A DNA stretch of 64,000 bases from Oceanobacillus damuensis (GCF_001618145.1 NZ_LQNF01000004.1:62001-126000), one strand, 5' to 3'; positions 43,529 to 53,602 are shown, numbered from the stretch's first letter. The notes: generated by a model not told the origin, from the letters alone. Made by a program: numbers and translations.

Positions 43529-44017
43529 TTGGATCTACGAGACTTGCATCATGCTCTGGAAATTAGAGCTGAGGATTGGGAAATAATTATAAATCTAAAT
43601 TTAACAGCGGTATTTAAAATGTCTAAAGTAGCTGGGGAAATTATGAAAAAACAAGGATTTGGGAAAATCATTAATGTTTCTTCTGTAGCAGGTCATACAG
43701 CCTTAAATACTAGGGTCGCTTATGGTGCTACAAAAGCAGCGGTAATTCAAATGACCAAGAATCTAGCTCTCGAATGGGCCAAGTACAATATTCACGTTAA
43801 TGCCATCGGACCATGGTACGTATCTACATCTTTAACTGAAAAATATTTAAAGGATGAGGAATACTTGAAATCAATTTTAGATCGTACCCCCTTAAGACGT
43901 ATTGGAAAACTAGAGGAAGTTGTTGGCCCTACTGTATTTCTTTGCTCAGAGACATCCAACTATGTCACAGGACAAACCATTCTAGTAGATGACGGTATGA
44001 CGATATATGGTTTTTAA
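43529..44017 (+). pseudogene. SDR fragment lacking its N-terminal half
   Basis: 162 residues of a short-chain dehydrogenase beginning within the region after NNAG (HHALEIRAEDWEIIINLNLTAVFKMSKVAGEIM). Ser (NVSSVAG) and YGATK and the C-terminal VTGQTILVDDG remain, but the whole Rossmann nucleotide site of about 90 residues is missing. Upstream sequence directly joins the yhdT promoter region. The only candidate start is TTG at 43529 without a ribosome site. Probably non-functional. It marks the left edge of the degraded island. Confidence 0.8.
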
Positions 44018-44059
44018 TCCAATTATTAAGTAACAATATATGTATAGGAGGACTATTTA

Positions 44060-44671
44060 GTGAGTAGATTAGAAGGGAAAAAAGCCCTAATTACTGGAGC
44101 TGCTAAGGGGCAAGGGGAAGCAATGGCAAGGGTATTATTGAAACATGGGGCCATAGTAATATTAGAAGATCTAAGTGAAAAAGGGAAGGAAACTGCCGAA
44201 AAGCTTGTTGATGAAGAAGGAGGAATAGCAAGTTTTATACAAATGAATGTTTCTAGGGCGGATGACTGGAAAAAAACGATTGTTTATATATAGAGAGAGT
44301 ATGGAAGATTAGATATTTTAGTAAATAATGCTGGAACTCCAGGAAGAAAGCCTATTCAAGAGTTAAATGAAAATGAGTGGGATGAAATTATTGATGTAAA
44401 TGCTAAAAGTGTTTTTCTAGGAATGAAGTTTTCTATCAATCTTTTGAAAGATAGTAAGAGTGGGTCTATAGTAAATAATTCATCGATTTGGGCGTTAGTG
44501 GGAAGTGGGGCCGCAGCATCATACCATGCTCGAAAGGAGCCGTTAGAATGCTAACAAAGACGGCAGCCGTCGAATTTGCTCCGTTGGGAGTAAGAGTTAA
44601 TTGTATCCATCCTGGGATTGTGAGAACTCCAATGACTGAAGAACTGTTAGCTAATCCAAACGAAAGAAGTA
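44060..44671 (+). pseudogene. Disrupted SDR gene
   Basis: It begins well (AGGAGG, GTG at 44060, SRLEGKKALITGAAKGQGEAMARVLLKHGAIVILED) but an in-frame TAG at 44291-44293 interrupts it where a Glu codon is expected (VYI*REYGRLDILVNNAG). A one-base deletion near 44530, within the YHASK motif, shifts the rest (SKGAVRMLTKTAAVEFAPLGVRVNCIHPGIVRTPMTEELLANPNE). The C-terminal 60 residues are lost, replaced by a flavin-reductase fragment that starts at 44672. Confidence 0.85.
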
Positions 44672-45144
44672 ATGGCAAACTATCCAACTGGGGTTACAAT
44701 TTTGACTACGATTGATCAAGAAGGGAACCCGTTGGTTTAACAGTGAACTCTTTTGCATCCGTTTCTATAAATCCATTATTAATACTCTGGTCTATAGATC
44801 ACAGGGTATCCTCCCTAGATGCCTTTGTTAACGGAGAGAAATTTGCTGTTCATATTTTGTCTGGAGATCAAAAACAACTTTGTAATTTATTCTCAACAAA
44901 AAGGGCGGATCGTTTTAGTATGTCTAAGTGGGAATATTCCAATCTTCAGTTACCTATCTTAGACGGAGCATATGCCGTATTGGAATGCCAAACTACCAAA
45001 AAATAGTAGTAGGAGATCATACTATTTTAATCGGGGGGGGGGGTATTAAATATTAAGAAGAACTAAAAAGATCCTATGCTTTATTATAGACGGAATTTAG
45101 GATATGTTCCAGCAGAGTTTTATCCTTATCAAGAATCGAAGTAA
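44672..45144 (+). pseudogene. Decayed flavin reductase, spliced to the SDR remnant
   Basis: MANYPTGVTILTTIDQEGNP, then (after a one-base shift near 44730) VGLTVNSFASVSINPLLILWSIDHRVSSLDAFVNGEKFAVHILSGDQKQLCNLFSTKRADRFSMSKW, then VVGDHTILIGG and DPMLYYRRNLGYVPAEFYPYQE in other frames. This is the FMN reductase domain of two-component monooxygenases (HpaC-like). An 11-G run at 45033-45043 lies in it and may be a slippage site. The N-terminus is missing. The rest, to the IS element, holds nothing. Confidence 0.82.
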
Positions 45145-45267
45145 TCTAAAAAAGGGTGATTAAAATTTTTTTGTAATCTACATATACTTTACAAATTTTA
45201 CTACCAAAGATCGGTTTTCAAACAAGATCAGTGTGACCGTCAAGTAAAAAGACACAATTTATGCTCA

Positions 45268-46032
45268 TTAATTTGAAACACTTTCTTGCCCAAATATGGT
45301 CGATCTATGTTTCATTCGATAACTATCTTCATTTAAATGAATGATTTCAACTCGATGTAAAATTCTATCTAATATCGCTGTTGTAATTGCTTGGTCACCT
45401 AATAATTCTCCCCATTCTTTAGGTGCTTTATTTGATGTTAAAATGATGGATGATTGATTATATAAATCATTGATCAAATGAAAAAACATATTAGCTTCTT
45501 GTTGATTCATTGCCATGAACATCAAATCATCAATAATGACTAAATCTGCATCTCGTATTCTTTTCATTCTTGTCTGAGATTTACGAGTGATTTCCTCTGT
45601 TTTTAATACATGAACAAGGTCTCCGATGGTAGTAAAGATAACCTTATATCCTTGATTTAATGCTTCTATGCCCAGGCCGACTGAAATATGGGTTTTACCA
45701 CTGCCTGGCGGCCCTAATAGAATGATATTGTGTAACTGTTCTATCCACGTTAAATCTTTCAATCTGTTTAACTGTTTGGTGCTTAATGATTTCTGTTCCT
45801 TTAAGTTAAATTCATCTAATGTTTTGTGAAAAGGAAAGGTAGCCCATTTAAAACGCTTCTCCAATTGCTTTTCTTCTCTTCGAATCTGTTCGTATTTTGC
45901 TACATCTAAGAGGAACTGAGTAAAGGACGAATCCTTTTGCTCAGCTTCTCTAATTAATGTTGGAAGGTGATTTGCTGTTTCTGTTAAACGTAATGTCTTC
46001 ATTAATTCTTGTAATTGATTTAGCTGCATCAT
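45268..46032 (-). CDS. istB: IS21-family ATP-binding helper protein IstB
   Basis: A 254-residue AAA+ ATPase. Walker A GPPGSGKTH and Walker B LVIIDDLMF are clear, with sensor residues in ILTSNKAPKEWGELLGD and the HRVEIIHLNEDSYRMK tail. IstB binds DNA and stimulates the transposase at target selection. It overlaps istA by four bases, as usual for the family. The start MMQLNQLQELM may use either of the two initial Met codons. Confidence 0.95.
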   Translation of the reverse strand: MMQLNQLQELMKTLRLTETANHLPTLIREAEQKDSSFTQFLLDVAKYEQIRREEKQLEKRFKWATFPFHKTLDEFNLKEQKSLSTKQLNRLKDLTWIEQLHNIILLGPPGSGKTHISVGLGIEALNQGYKVIFTTIGDLVHVLKTEEITRKSQTRMKRIRDADLVIIDDLMFMAMNQQEANMFFHLINDLYNQSSIILTSNKAPKEWGELLGDQAITTAILDRILHRVEIIHLNEDSYRMKHRSTIFGQESVSN

Positions 46033-47597
46033 ATTGGTTCACCTTCCAATATTGCAGTATAGGCATCCACTTCTCTTTTTTGAGCCTCCGTCTCCATCAC
46101 CCAGCCAGAAACTCCTTTAATTTGTGTTACATTCTCAGCGGTATCATTCACTGTGTCTTCAACTTGTCGGTGTCGTTTTAAATAAGAAACGACATCGCTA
46201 AAATCTGTTGCACCATAAAGGCTCCTTTTTATACACTCATTCAATGCTGCCGATAGAATTTCCCTGTTATTTACTTTTGTCTCTTTTAATATCATTTGGA
46301 GCTGATCCCTAACATATCGAGGATATTTTCCTTTTACTGTTTGTAAATAATCATAAGCTATCTCACTGTCATCAAATTGTTGGGCAACTGTACCCATGAA
46401 TACATCAATACCTTTTGTTCTATCTCGACTATGATTTCTATCTTTAATCAACAAACCCTTCCCGTCAGGGATGTTATGTTTTGCGACGATTTCACCTGTT
46501 TCAGGGATATAGATAATTAATTCCTTTTCTTCGGTTGCCTTTATGCAGACAATTTCATGTTTGCCAAACGTCCCCAATGGAAGGGAATAACGATTAGATA
46601 AATAACGAATAGTATTGTCCTTATGGACACATCTTGATATACTATTTTCATAGTTATATTTTATATCTAGATTTTTGGTGACTGGTCGTAAGTGTTGTCT
46701 TTCCAGGGAAAACACATCGACCGGTCTCTTTTTTGTTGTATTATGTATTTTATAGTTGCCAGTTCTATTGAGCCATTCCCAACCTTGTTCGTTCCAAGAA
46801 TCAATGTTATAAAAAACTCGATGTTTAGCGAAGTTATGTTTAATAAAACCAACTACATTTTCAATTTTTCCTTTACTCTCTGGATCCGCCTTACGGCAAA
46901 CCCGAAGGGTTAGGTTCCTAGATTCTTTATATTGTTGAAATTCTTGCGTTAAAATTAAATCCCCACCATTCTCACTGACAACTATTAAACTATCTTGGTC
47001 ATATACTAATTCACTTGGAATCCCCCCAAACCACCTAAATGCATTTTCATGTGCTTTTATGACGTCTTGGGTAGTAAATGGTCTATCTAACCATTCTTTA
47101 TACTTGTATCTTGAATTAGATAACACAAAAGCTATAAAGTTTAATTTTACTTCCTTATTATCGACTGCCTTCTGTTTGGTATGACCAAAATCAACTTGTA
47201 TTTGCTCACCCATAGGTGAATCAGGTATAGCTTCGTATATTCGTGGTGAAGTTTCTTTCTTTATTTTATATTCCTCTCGAAGCTCTCTAACATAGGAGCG
47301 AACCGTACTTTCACCTACTTTTAAATCTTCATACTTCTCTTTTAACCAGTCTTCTACTTGTGCAGCTGACATATCTGGATGCTCTCTCAACCAGGATAAA
47401 ATTAGTTCTTTATAAGGATCTAATTTCTTACTTCTCGACTGAAGAGAATCTACCCACTCAGACATATCCGAAGGTTTCCTTTTTAGATAACGATGAACGG
47501 TTGATCTTGAGATTCCTAGTTTTTCTGCAACCTTCGTCTTACTAAAACCTTTTTTAATTAACTGATGTATTTCCATATACATTTCCCACTTATCCAC
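46029..47597 (-). CDS. istA: IS21-family transposase IstA
   Basis: A 522-residue DDE transposase. The N-terminal helix-turn-helix FSKTKVAEKLGISRSTVHRYLKR is followed by a second HTH. Catalytic residues: Asp in IQVDFGHTK, Asp in LVYDQDSLIV, Glu in KADPESKGKIENVVGFIK. The C-terminal half is a Mu-like beta-barrel. Length and order match the family and no stop or shift is visible. The start is ATG at 47597. Confidence 0.95.
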   Translation of the reverse strand: MDKWEMYMEIHQLIKKGFSKTKVAEKLGISRSTVHRYLKRKPSDMSEWVDSLQSRSKKLDPYKELILSWLREHPDMSAAQVEDWLKEKYEDLKVGESTVRSYVRELREEYKIKKETSPRIYEAIPDSPMGEQIQVDFGHTKQKAVDNKEVKLNFIAFVLSNSRYKYKEWLDRPFTTQDVIKAHENAFRWFGGIPSELVYDQDSLIVVSENGGDLILTQEFQQYKESRNLTLRVCRKADPESKGKIENVVGFIKHNFAKHRVFYNIDSWNEQGWEWLNRTGNYKIHNTTKKRPVDVFSLERQHLRPVTKNLDIKYNYENSISRCVHKDNTIRYLSNRYSLPLGTFGKHEIVCIKATEEKELIIYIPETGEIVAKHNIPDGKGLLIKDRNHSRDRTKGIDVFMGTVAQQFDDSEIAYDYLQTVKGKYPRYVRDQLQMILKETKVNNREILSAALNECIKRSLYGATDFSDVVSYLKRHRQVEDTVNDTAENVTQIKGVSGWVMETEAQKREVDAYTAILEGEPI

Positions 47598-47867
47598 CTT
47601 TTGCTACCTCCACTGATGTATGTTTTACATATAAACATTTTACAATGAAAGGTACTTAATTTTTATTAGTATATTTGGTAAATAAGTGTTTCTTTTTATC
47701 TAGCAAAAACTGTCTATTCTAGTTTAGCAGTCACAATCAGAATGTTATTTATAAGTGCTCAACACATAAGATATATTTTCCGACTGTTTTAATTAATTTT
47801 ATTATTACGATATGTATAAATAAGAACCCAAAAAGGTGAAAAAACACCTCAAAAGCCACTTTCACTT

Positions 47868-47985
47868 CCTTGACACTTTTTTAATGTATTTCTTCCGTTT
47901 CTTCCCTCATAAATTATCATTATTTTAATTCTTTTATGAAAAAAGTGTCAAGGAATATTAATTCCCAGACACTTTTTGTTTTCTT
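47868..47985. repeat. Cluster of inverted GTGTCAAGGAA motifs downstream of the IS element
   Basis: TTCCTTGACACTTTTTT (about 47870-47886) is the exact inverse of AAAAAAGTGTCAAGGAA (about 47938-47954), and ATTCCCAGACACTTTTT follows at about 47966. The last two form a hairpin with T-rich tail. The rest of the gap 47741-48239 holds no supportable gene; fragments of coding-like sequence are too short to name. Confidence 0.55.
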
Positions 47986-48239
47986 AGTCAAACATGCTCC
48001 TTTTTTCTTAAATCGTCTAAAATTATTATAATTTGTTTTCTCATGAGGCATGTTACTATTATGTGTTAGGAGAGTAGTTTTCCTGCTTTCATAATCCTAA
48101 TTCTCTTTCAAATCCGAACAATAGCGGTTTCAATTTTATTTTTAGAAGAAGAATCTGTTGACTTAATGATATCCAATTTTTTCGTCGTACGTATAAAATG
48201 AAGTTCTAGGCAATCGGCATGACTCCTGTAATCTGCTTG

Positions 48240-49622
48240 TTATTTATAGAGAAATATAAATACTAGATATAAAAGAAGCGGTAAAATAAAAGCAGATAAA
48301 AGAATGTATACTGAATTAATCTTCACTATATTGATTGGAGAAACACCAGTTAAATTAGATGTCATTAATGTAATAGCCGAGAATGGTGATATATTATATC
48401 CTAGACCCATAGATATTAATAATATAACAGCCATATAAATTGAATTTACTCCAAATAGTTCAGGTGATAATGAACTTCCTAATCCAATAGCAACAATAAC
48501 TGGATGAATTCCACAAAAACTTAATAACATAGTAAAAAACACCAAAATTATCGACATAATATAAATTGATCCAAAAGAGATATTGATAATAATATCAGCA
48601 ATTGAATGACCAACATCGGTATTTGAAAGAGCAACTCCAAAATAGCCAGCACTTATAAATATAATAATTTCATTTTTCGATTGATCAAATGAATTTAAAA
48701 TTAATTTCCGTACATGTTTCATATAGGTTTTAAATACTTTAATTGATATTGACCATATAATAGGTAATATCATAGAAACGATCGAGACGCTGTTTAACAT
48801 ATTAATAGGAAGGTAATAATCCAATAAGAAACTGATTATTAACAATACCGCTGTCCAAATTAACAAATAAATAACTTTATTACTAGCTGATTTATCAGTA
48901 ATAGTATTCGAATTATTCACTCTTTCATTCTCTATATCATCTACAAAATTTAATTGTTTTAAAAAAAATAAGCTGATTAAAAGATAACTGACCGCAATTA
49001 AAATTGTAATCCAACCAATATCTAACCAAGATAATTCATATATACTCAGCACTAATCCTACCCCTACATAATACGGAGACCAAAATGCAACTGCCGCTGA
49101 AGATCTCATTAGAGTTAATGCTAATTTCTTCTTTTTAAATGAATTAAAACTTTCTTCTGCAATTTTATTAACTATTGGCATAGAGCCAATATTGAATATT
49201 ATCGACAAACAATTTGATAAAAATCCCGATAATATATAGGGTAAGTTTTTTAATTTATTTGTTTGATTCAATAACTGTTGTTTAATTGCTTGTAAGTAAC
49301 CACCAACTGAAATTATAGTACTTAAAAAAGGAACAGCCAAAAATAAAGCAATAATATTTACGTTATTACCGAATCCATAAATGAATTCTGATAATGGTAA
49401 TTTGTTGTAAATAAAAATCAAAGTACCTGCAAATAAAAGTAAAAACACTATAATCTTATTTGACTTAGTAGTGAAAAAATAAGCAAAAATCAACAAAATA
49501 AATGCAAATGAACTAATAATTAAGTACAGCTGTTTAGAATACCAAAAAAGCTCAATAATATATAAAATAATAGTTATAAAATATAATACGCCTAATATTT
49601 TTCTTATACTAAAATTACTCAT
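48240..49622 (-). CDS. Polytopic permease of ion-transporter type, unknown substrate
   Basis: 460 residues with about twelve hydrophobic segments. Two equivalent halves seem to carry re-entrant-like loops: NIIALFLAVPFLSTIISVGGYLQA with NIGSMPIVNKI, and GLGYNISPFSAITLMTSNLTGVSPINIVKIN near the C-terminus. It resembles the IT-superfamily of anion or dicarboxylate carriers, but no specific family is claimed. ATG at 49622 is chosen over GTG at 49634. It stands alone in the catabolic island, divergent from the LysR gene, so it may import a related acid. The codons are very AT-rich. Confidence 0.65.
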   Translation of the reverse strand: MSNFSIRKILGVLYFITIILYIIELFWYSKQLYLIISSFAFILLIFAYFFTTKSNKIIVFLLLFAGTLIFIYNKLPLSEFIYGFGNNVNIIALFLAVPFLSTIISVGGYLQAIKQQLLNQTNKLKNLPYILSGFLSNCLSIIFNIGSMPIVNKIAEESFNSFKKKKLALTLMRSSAAVAFWSPYYVGVGLVLSIYELSWLDIGWITILIAVSYLLISLFFLKQLNFVDDIENERVNNSNTITDKSASNKVIYLLIWTAVLLIISFLLDYYLPINMLNSVSIVSMILPIIWSISIKVFKTYMKHVRKLILNSFDQSKNEIIIFISAGYFGVALSNTDVGHSIADIIINISFGSIYIMSIILVFFTMLLSFCGIHPVIVAIGLGSSLSPELFGVNSIYMAVILLISMGLGYNISPFSAITLMTSNLTGVSPINIVKINSVYILLSAFILPLLLYLVFIFLYK

Positions 49623-50190
49623 TGGTACATTCACCTCTCAATTAATTGTATTTGGCATTTGAAAATGGCAATCGGTATTATAAATATGGAAGTATAAATA
49701 TCTATCCAAGGTAACTTGACATGGAGCCTCTATAGTAAAGCTGAAAGGCAATAAGGCAAAGGTTGGTCTTGTGGCAATTCAGTTCCTCCCATCACCGCTT
49801 CTCCATATAAAGTTGTATTTATGCTGGATTTCAAAAGTTACATTTATTAAATGCCATTAACACAATAATCTACTAGATGTAAGAAAAATAATATTCCTAT
49901 TACATAAAATAATTAGTTGACCAACGATAATATTTAGGCCCAATAATCAGTCCATATAGGCGATACTCGCTGTTACTGAAAAAATACCCCTGGTTCTTAG
50001 CTAGTAATAAAAGTATTAAACAGTAAAATTATAAACTTTTTTATAATCTGATATTTCAAAATATACCTTGATTGATTTTAGAGTTTGAAATATAATAATT
50101 ATTAATATCATATTTGATAAATTGGTTTTATATAAATTTCATCAATGTTAAGACTCTAAATTTATATATTAATAAAAAAGGATGATATAA
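49623..50190. other. Long AT-rich intergenic region between permease and LysR gene
   Basis: 568 bases with no complete gene. On the minus strand a short stretch (about 49715-49830) reads as coding-like (YGEAVMGGTELPQDQPLPYC), possibly a gene remnant, but too short to identify. It presumably contains the promoters of both divergent genes. Confidence 0.4.
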
Positions 50191-51138
50191 ATGCGAATTG
50201 AACAATTACAACGTCTTGTTGAGATTGCCGATACAGGTTCTATTTCTAACGCTGCTGAGAAACTTTATACATCACAACCAAACATTAGTCAATCAATTGC
50301 TAATTTAGAAAAAGAGTTAAATGTTAAGATATTTGTTAGAACTCGACTTGGGTCAATTCCTACTGAAACTGGTAAATTAGTCATTAAAAAAGCGAGAGCA
50401 ATAGTAAATCAAATAAAAGATCTACAAAATATTGAACATGATTATCGATTAACTGGTACCTTAACAATTGTCTCCATACCAACTTTTGTTTTAACTATTT
50501 TACCAAAAACACTTAACGTTTTTAAAAAAAGGTATCCAGATGTAGAAATAACAGTCTTAGAAGATGGAACAAAACATGCAATCGATGCAATTCGAAATGA
50601 TAAGGCTGATCTTGCTCTAGCATCTTTAAGCTATTTAAAAGATGAAGAACCAGGACTTAATTTTGATCCATTATTCACAAATAAAACTATTGCATATGTA
50701 GGTAGTGATTTTCCACTTGTTCATCAAAAAAGTATAACTTTAGAAGAGGCTATACAATTTCCACTAGTTATTTTTAATAAAAATTATTCTTCAAACTACA
50801 TAATAAGAAATTTAATTGAAAGATTTGGTGAACCTAATATATTATTTTCCTCTGGTAATTCAGAAACCATGAAAAAGATAATAGCGGAAAGTAATGCTAT
50901 TGGTTTTTATGCTGAAATATCTTGTAAAACTGATCCTTATGTTTTAAGCAGAAAAATATTCCCAATTCCTATAAAGGATGATGATATTACTTTGTATTCA
51001 AAACATGGTATTTTTACCAAAAAAGATATTTACTTATCAACTTTGGCTAGAAAATTTATGGATGAATTGCGTATTCAATCAATGGATTTTAAATTACTGT
51101 ACAATTTACCAAATTATTCATTTAAAGAACATAAATAG
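50191..51138 (+). CDS. LysR-family transcriptional regulator
   Basis: A 315-residue regulator: N-terminal winged helix (QLQRLVEIADTGSISNAAEKLYTSQPNISQSIANLEKELNVKIFVRTRLGSIPTETGKL) and a C-terminal periplasmic-binding-fold effector domain from about residue 90 (LTGTLTIVSIPTFVLTILPKTLNVFKKRYPDVEITVLEDGT). It is the only regulator near the TctCBA and CoA genes and is divergent from the permease. An inducer derived from the imported acid is plausible. ATG at 50191 has AAAGGATG upstream. Confidence 0.88.
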   Translation: MRIEQLQRLVEIADTGSISNAAEKLYTSQPNISQSIANLEKELNVKIFVRTRLGSIPTETGKLVIKKARAIVNQIKDLQNIEHDYRLTGTLTIVSIPTFVLTILPKTLNVFKKRYPDVEITVLEDGTKHAIDAIRNDKADLALASLSYLKDEEPGLNFDPLFTNKTIAYVGSDFPLVHQKSITLEEAIQFPLVIFNKNYSSNYIIRNLIERFGEPNILFSSGNSETMKKIIAESNAIGFYAEISCKTDPYVLSRKIFPIPIKDDDITLYSKHGIFTKKDIYLSTLARKFMDELRIQSMDFKLLYNLPNYSFKEHK

Positions 51139-51581
51139 TTAAATTCCATTATAGTATTACTATTAATAATGCTATCAATCTTATCTTTAATAACTCTCTT
51201 AATGAATTTCTTTCCAACTCAAATTTTATGAATATTTCATTCAATATTTTAAATTAATGGGTTTTCATCTATTAAGAAACTTGATCAGAATTCCAAATAA
51301 TATATACCCATTTGTATGGCCTGGCTCTTGTAAGATTTCATATTGATATTCTCCCAAGAAAAGATTCTACAAAGTTTAATATTTTCGCATGATGTCTTTT
51401 ACTATATTTGCGTCTCCTAGTTCGTTCATTTGATTTACTGACGACTACGTTATCCCACTAATTATATAATCCATGTTCTATTTTAAAAGCAATCTCGAAA
51501 TCTTTTTAACAAATAACAATTTTTATAATTTAACCGAAAGTATTAAATTCTTACACATTGAATACCTAAGTTTTAGTTTCA
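51139..51581. other. AT-rich intergenic region without a clear gene
   Basis: 443 bases between convergent LysR and tctA genes, with no long frame. The minus-strand words EILQEPGHTNGYILFGI around 51290-51345 resemble a metallo-hydrolase loop, suggesting a possible remnant; support is weak. No clear terminator was found. Confidence 0.35.
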
Positions 51582-53069
51582 TTACGATTCTCCAGCTTCT
51601 TTTTTCTTCTTAAATATATTCCAAATTGAAAACAAAATAATTAATACGATAATAATAAATAAAATTAGTGAGTAGGTTCTTGTAAAGAAAATATCGTAGC
51701 TTCCACCAGATAACATCAAACTTCGTCTTAGATTTTCCTCAATAATACCGCTTAAAATAAATGCTAAAATAAACGAAGCAATAGAATAATTAAATTTATA
51801 TAATATAAAGGTAATTAAACCTATTATAAGAGCCAACCACAAGTCAAAATAGGCATTGCGTTCAACATATACTCCGATTAAAGAAAATACTAATACCATT
51901 GATATTAATACTGGATTACTTACGGTTAATAACCTAGAAAACCAAGAGGTAACAAACTTACCCATAACTAGCATGAAAATAGTAGTTAGAATAAATCCAT
52001 ACATTATTCCATAAGCTATATCTGGATTTGATGTAAATAATTTAGGTCCTGGCTGTAAACCGTGAATTATAAATGCTCCTAAAATAATGGCAGTAGCTGG
52101 TGATCCTGGAATACCTAAAGACAATAATGGAATAAGCGCTCCCCCAACTGTCGCATTATTAGCGGACTCAGGAGCAACAATCCCATCAGGATTTCCCTTT
52201 CCAAAAGTTTTTGGATTCTTTGTTCTTGATTTAGCAATACTATATGCAAACCAGGATGAAGGTCCTGCACCCATTCCTGGAAACATGCCAACGATTGATC
52301 CTACAATCGAACCTATACCAATAGGTTCAATCACTTTTTTAAACTCTTTCGTTGTTAATTTGACTTTTAACCCTTTTTTATCTGTTACATATTTCTTATT
52401 TAAATCTTTACTGATGATATCAAAAACTTCCGAAAAGGCAAACATCCCTACTAATAAGGCTATTAACCCAATACCTTCCATCAATTCAATTCGACCTAAA
52501 GTGAACCTTGATTCCCCAGTAAACATGTCCATACCAACTGTACCAGCCATCAATCCTAAGATACCTGAAATAAAACTCTTATTTATATCCTTAGTGCTTA
52601 AAGCGCTTACTCCTATCAAACCTAATACACCAATCATAAAATATTCTGGCGCAGAGATTTTTAGCGCAAAATTCACAAGTGGTACAGAGAGTAAAATAAG
52701 AAGTAATGCAGATACTACGCCACCAATGAATGAAGCATATAGTGAATAAGCTAATGCTTTCCCTGGTGAACTGTTTTTAGCTAATGCATTCCCGTCAATT
52801 GCAGTAACTAATGAGGCTGGATGACCCGGTATCCCAATCACAATTGCTGAGATAGAGCCTCCATATTCCGCACATTGATATGTAGCCAATAACATTAAAA
52901 TTGCTGCTAGAGGTTCCATAGTGTAGGTTAAAGGTAACATTAAAACGATAGCTAGTACAGCACCTAAACCAGGGATTGCTCCAATAATCATACCTGCAAA
53001 ACTACCTATTAATAATGCTATTAAAACATCAATACTAAAGAGACTCGAAAAATCAAATGCTAGTTCCAT
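51582..53069 (-). CDS. tctA: Tripartite tricarboxylate transporter large membrane subunit TctA
   Basis: A 495-residue carrier with about eleven helices. Family motifs are duplicated: MIGAIPGLGAVLAIVLMLPLTYTMEPLAAILMLLATYQCAEYGGSISAIVIGIPGHPASLVTAIDGNALAKNSSPGKALAYSLYASFIGG, and IVGMFPGMGAGPSSWFAYSIAKSRTKNP with GVIVAPESANNATVGGALIPLLSLGIPGSPATAI. It transports tricarboxylates or other organic acids driven by ion gradient with TctB and TctC. It is last of the tctCBA order on the minus strand, fourteen bases after tctB. Confidence 0.94.
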   Translation of the reverse strand: MELAFDFSSLFSIDVLIALLIGSFAGMIIGAIPGLGAVLAIVLMLPLTYTMEPLAAILMLLATYQCAEYGGSISAIVIGIPGHPASLVTAIDGNALAKNSSPGKALAYSLYASFIGGVVSALLLILLSVPLVNFALKISAPEYFMIGVLGLIGVSALSTKDINKSFISGILGLMAGTVGMDMFTGESRFTLGRIELMEGIGLIALLVGMFAFSEVFDIISKDLNKKYVTDKKGLKVKLTTKEFKKVIEPIGIGSIVGSIVGMFPGMGAGPSSWFAYSIAKSRTKNPKTFGKGNPDGIVAPESANNATVGGALIPLLSLGIPGSPATAIILGAFIIHGLQPGPKLFTSNPDIAYGIMYGFILTTIFMLVMGKFVTSWFSRLLTVSNPVLISMVLVFSLIGVYVERNAYFDLWLALIIGLITFILYKFNYSIASFILAFILSGIIEENLRRSLMLSGGSYDIFFTRTYSLILFIIIVLIILFSIWNIFKKKKEAGES

Positions 53070-53083
53070 TTATCTCACCTACT

Positions 53084-53530
53084 TTACAGTCTAAAGTTTA
53101 AAATTAAGTCAAATACCCCATATATTATTACTGTAATAAATAATGAAGTAACGGCATTCTTAATTAATAATTTAGCTTTTTTATTTGGCAATCTATACAT
53201 CGTTATTAATATAAAAACAAATAAAAATGTATTAATATAAAAATAGCCAAAGTACCCCCAACTTGCTATAAAAATGATAATAAACAATGTGGTTAAACCA
53301 ATTAATTTTAGATTTTCAATATTTATCTTTTCAGAATTACCTCTAATTGTTTGGATAAGGCTAATTAAACATAAAATAATAAGAACGATAACTAATAATT
53401 TCGGAAAATATGCAGCACTTAAAGTGGTATCATCATGGCTACCCTTTAATTTTCCTGCAGAATTCCAATACACCAACCCGAAAATCATTATAAAAATTAA
53501 AGTAATGCTATTTGCAATTTTTGAATTCAT
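53084..53530 (-). CDS. tctB: Tripartite tricarboxylate transporter small membrane subunit TctB
   Basis: A 148-residue protein with four hydrophobic segments (about 7-25, 42-62, 82-115 and 125-142), typical of TctB. ATG at 53530 follows GGGGGAG; an upstream in-frame GTG adds six residues. It lies between tctC and tctA; the interval from tctC contains a hairpin that may make tctC more abundant than the membrane subunits. Confidence 0.82.
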   Translation of the reverse strand: MNSKIANSITLIFIMIFGLVYWNSAGKLKGSHDDTTLSAAYFPKLLVIVLIILCLISLIQTIRGNSEKINIENLKLIGLTTLFIIIFIASWGYFGYFYINTFLFVFILITMYRLPNKKAKLLIKNAVTSLFITVIIYGVFDLILNFRL

Positions 53531-53562
53531 CAAACTCCCCCACACCAAACAAATGTACTTTT

Positions 53563-53602
53563 TAAATTATAGAGTAACCCCATAGGATTACTCTATAATT
53601 TT
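53563..53602 (-). terminator. Intercistronic hairpin between tctC and tctB
   Basis: AAATTATAGAGTAA (53564-53577) pairs with TTACTCTATAATTT (53588-53601), a 14-bp perfect stem just after the tctC stop, with an A-rich plus and T-rich minus side. Probably a partial terminator or mRNA stabiliser. Confidence 0.6.

Larger units (their letters stand above)
45232..47735 (-). mobile_element. IS21-family insertion sequence, 2504 bp
   Basis: Ends TGTGACCGTCAAG (45232) and, reversed, TGTGACTGCTAAA (ending 47735) are imperfect terminal inverted repeats that continue to a shared AGACA. Directly outside each end is ATCAG (45227-45231 and 47736-47740), a 5-bp target duplication. Both transposition genes are full length, so the element appears intact. 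It landed in non-coding sequence of the degraded island. Confidence 0.85.

Noticed and set aside
48030-48239. Possible gene remnant after the IS element
   Set aside because: Only short coding-like words in several frames; no family could be recognised.
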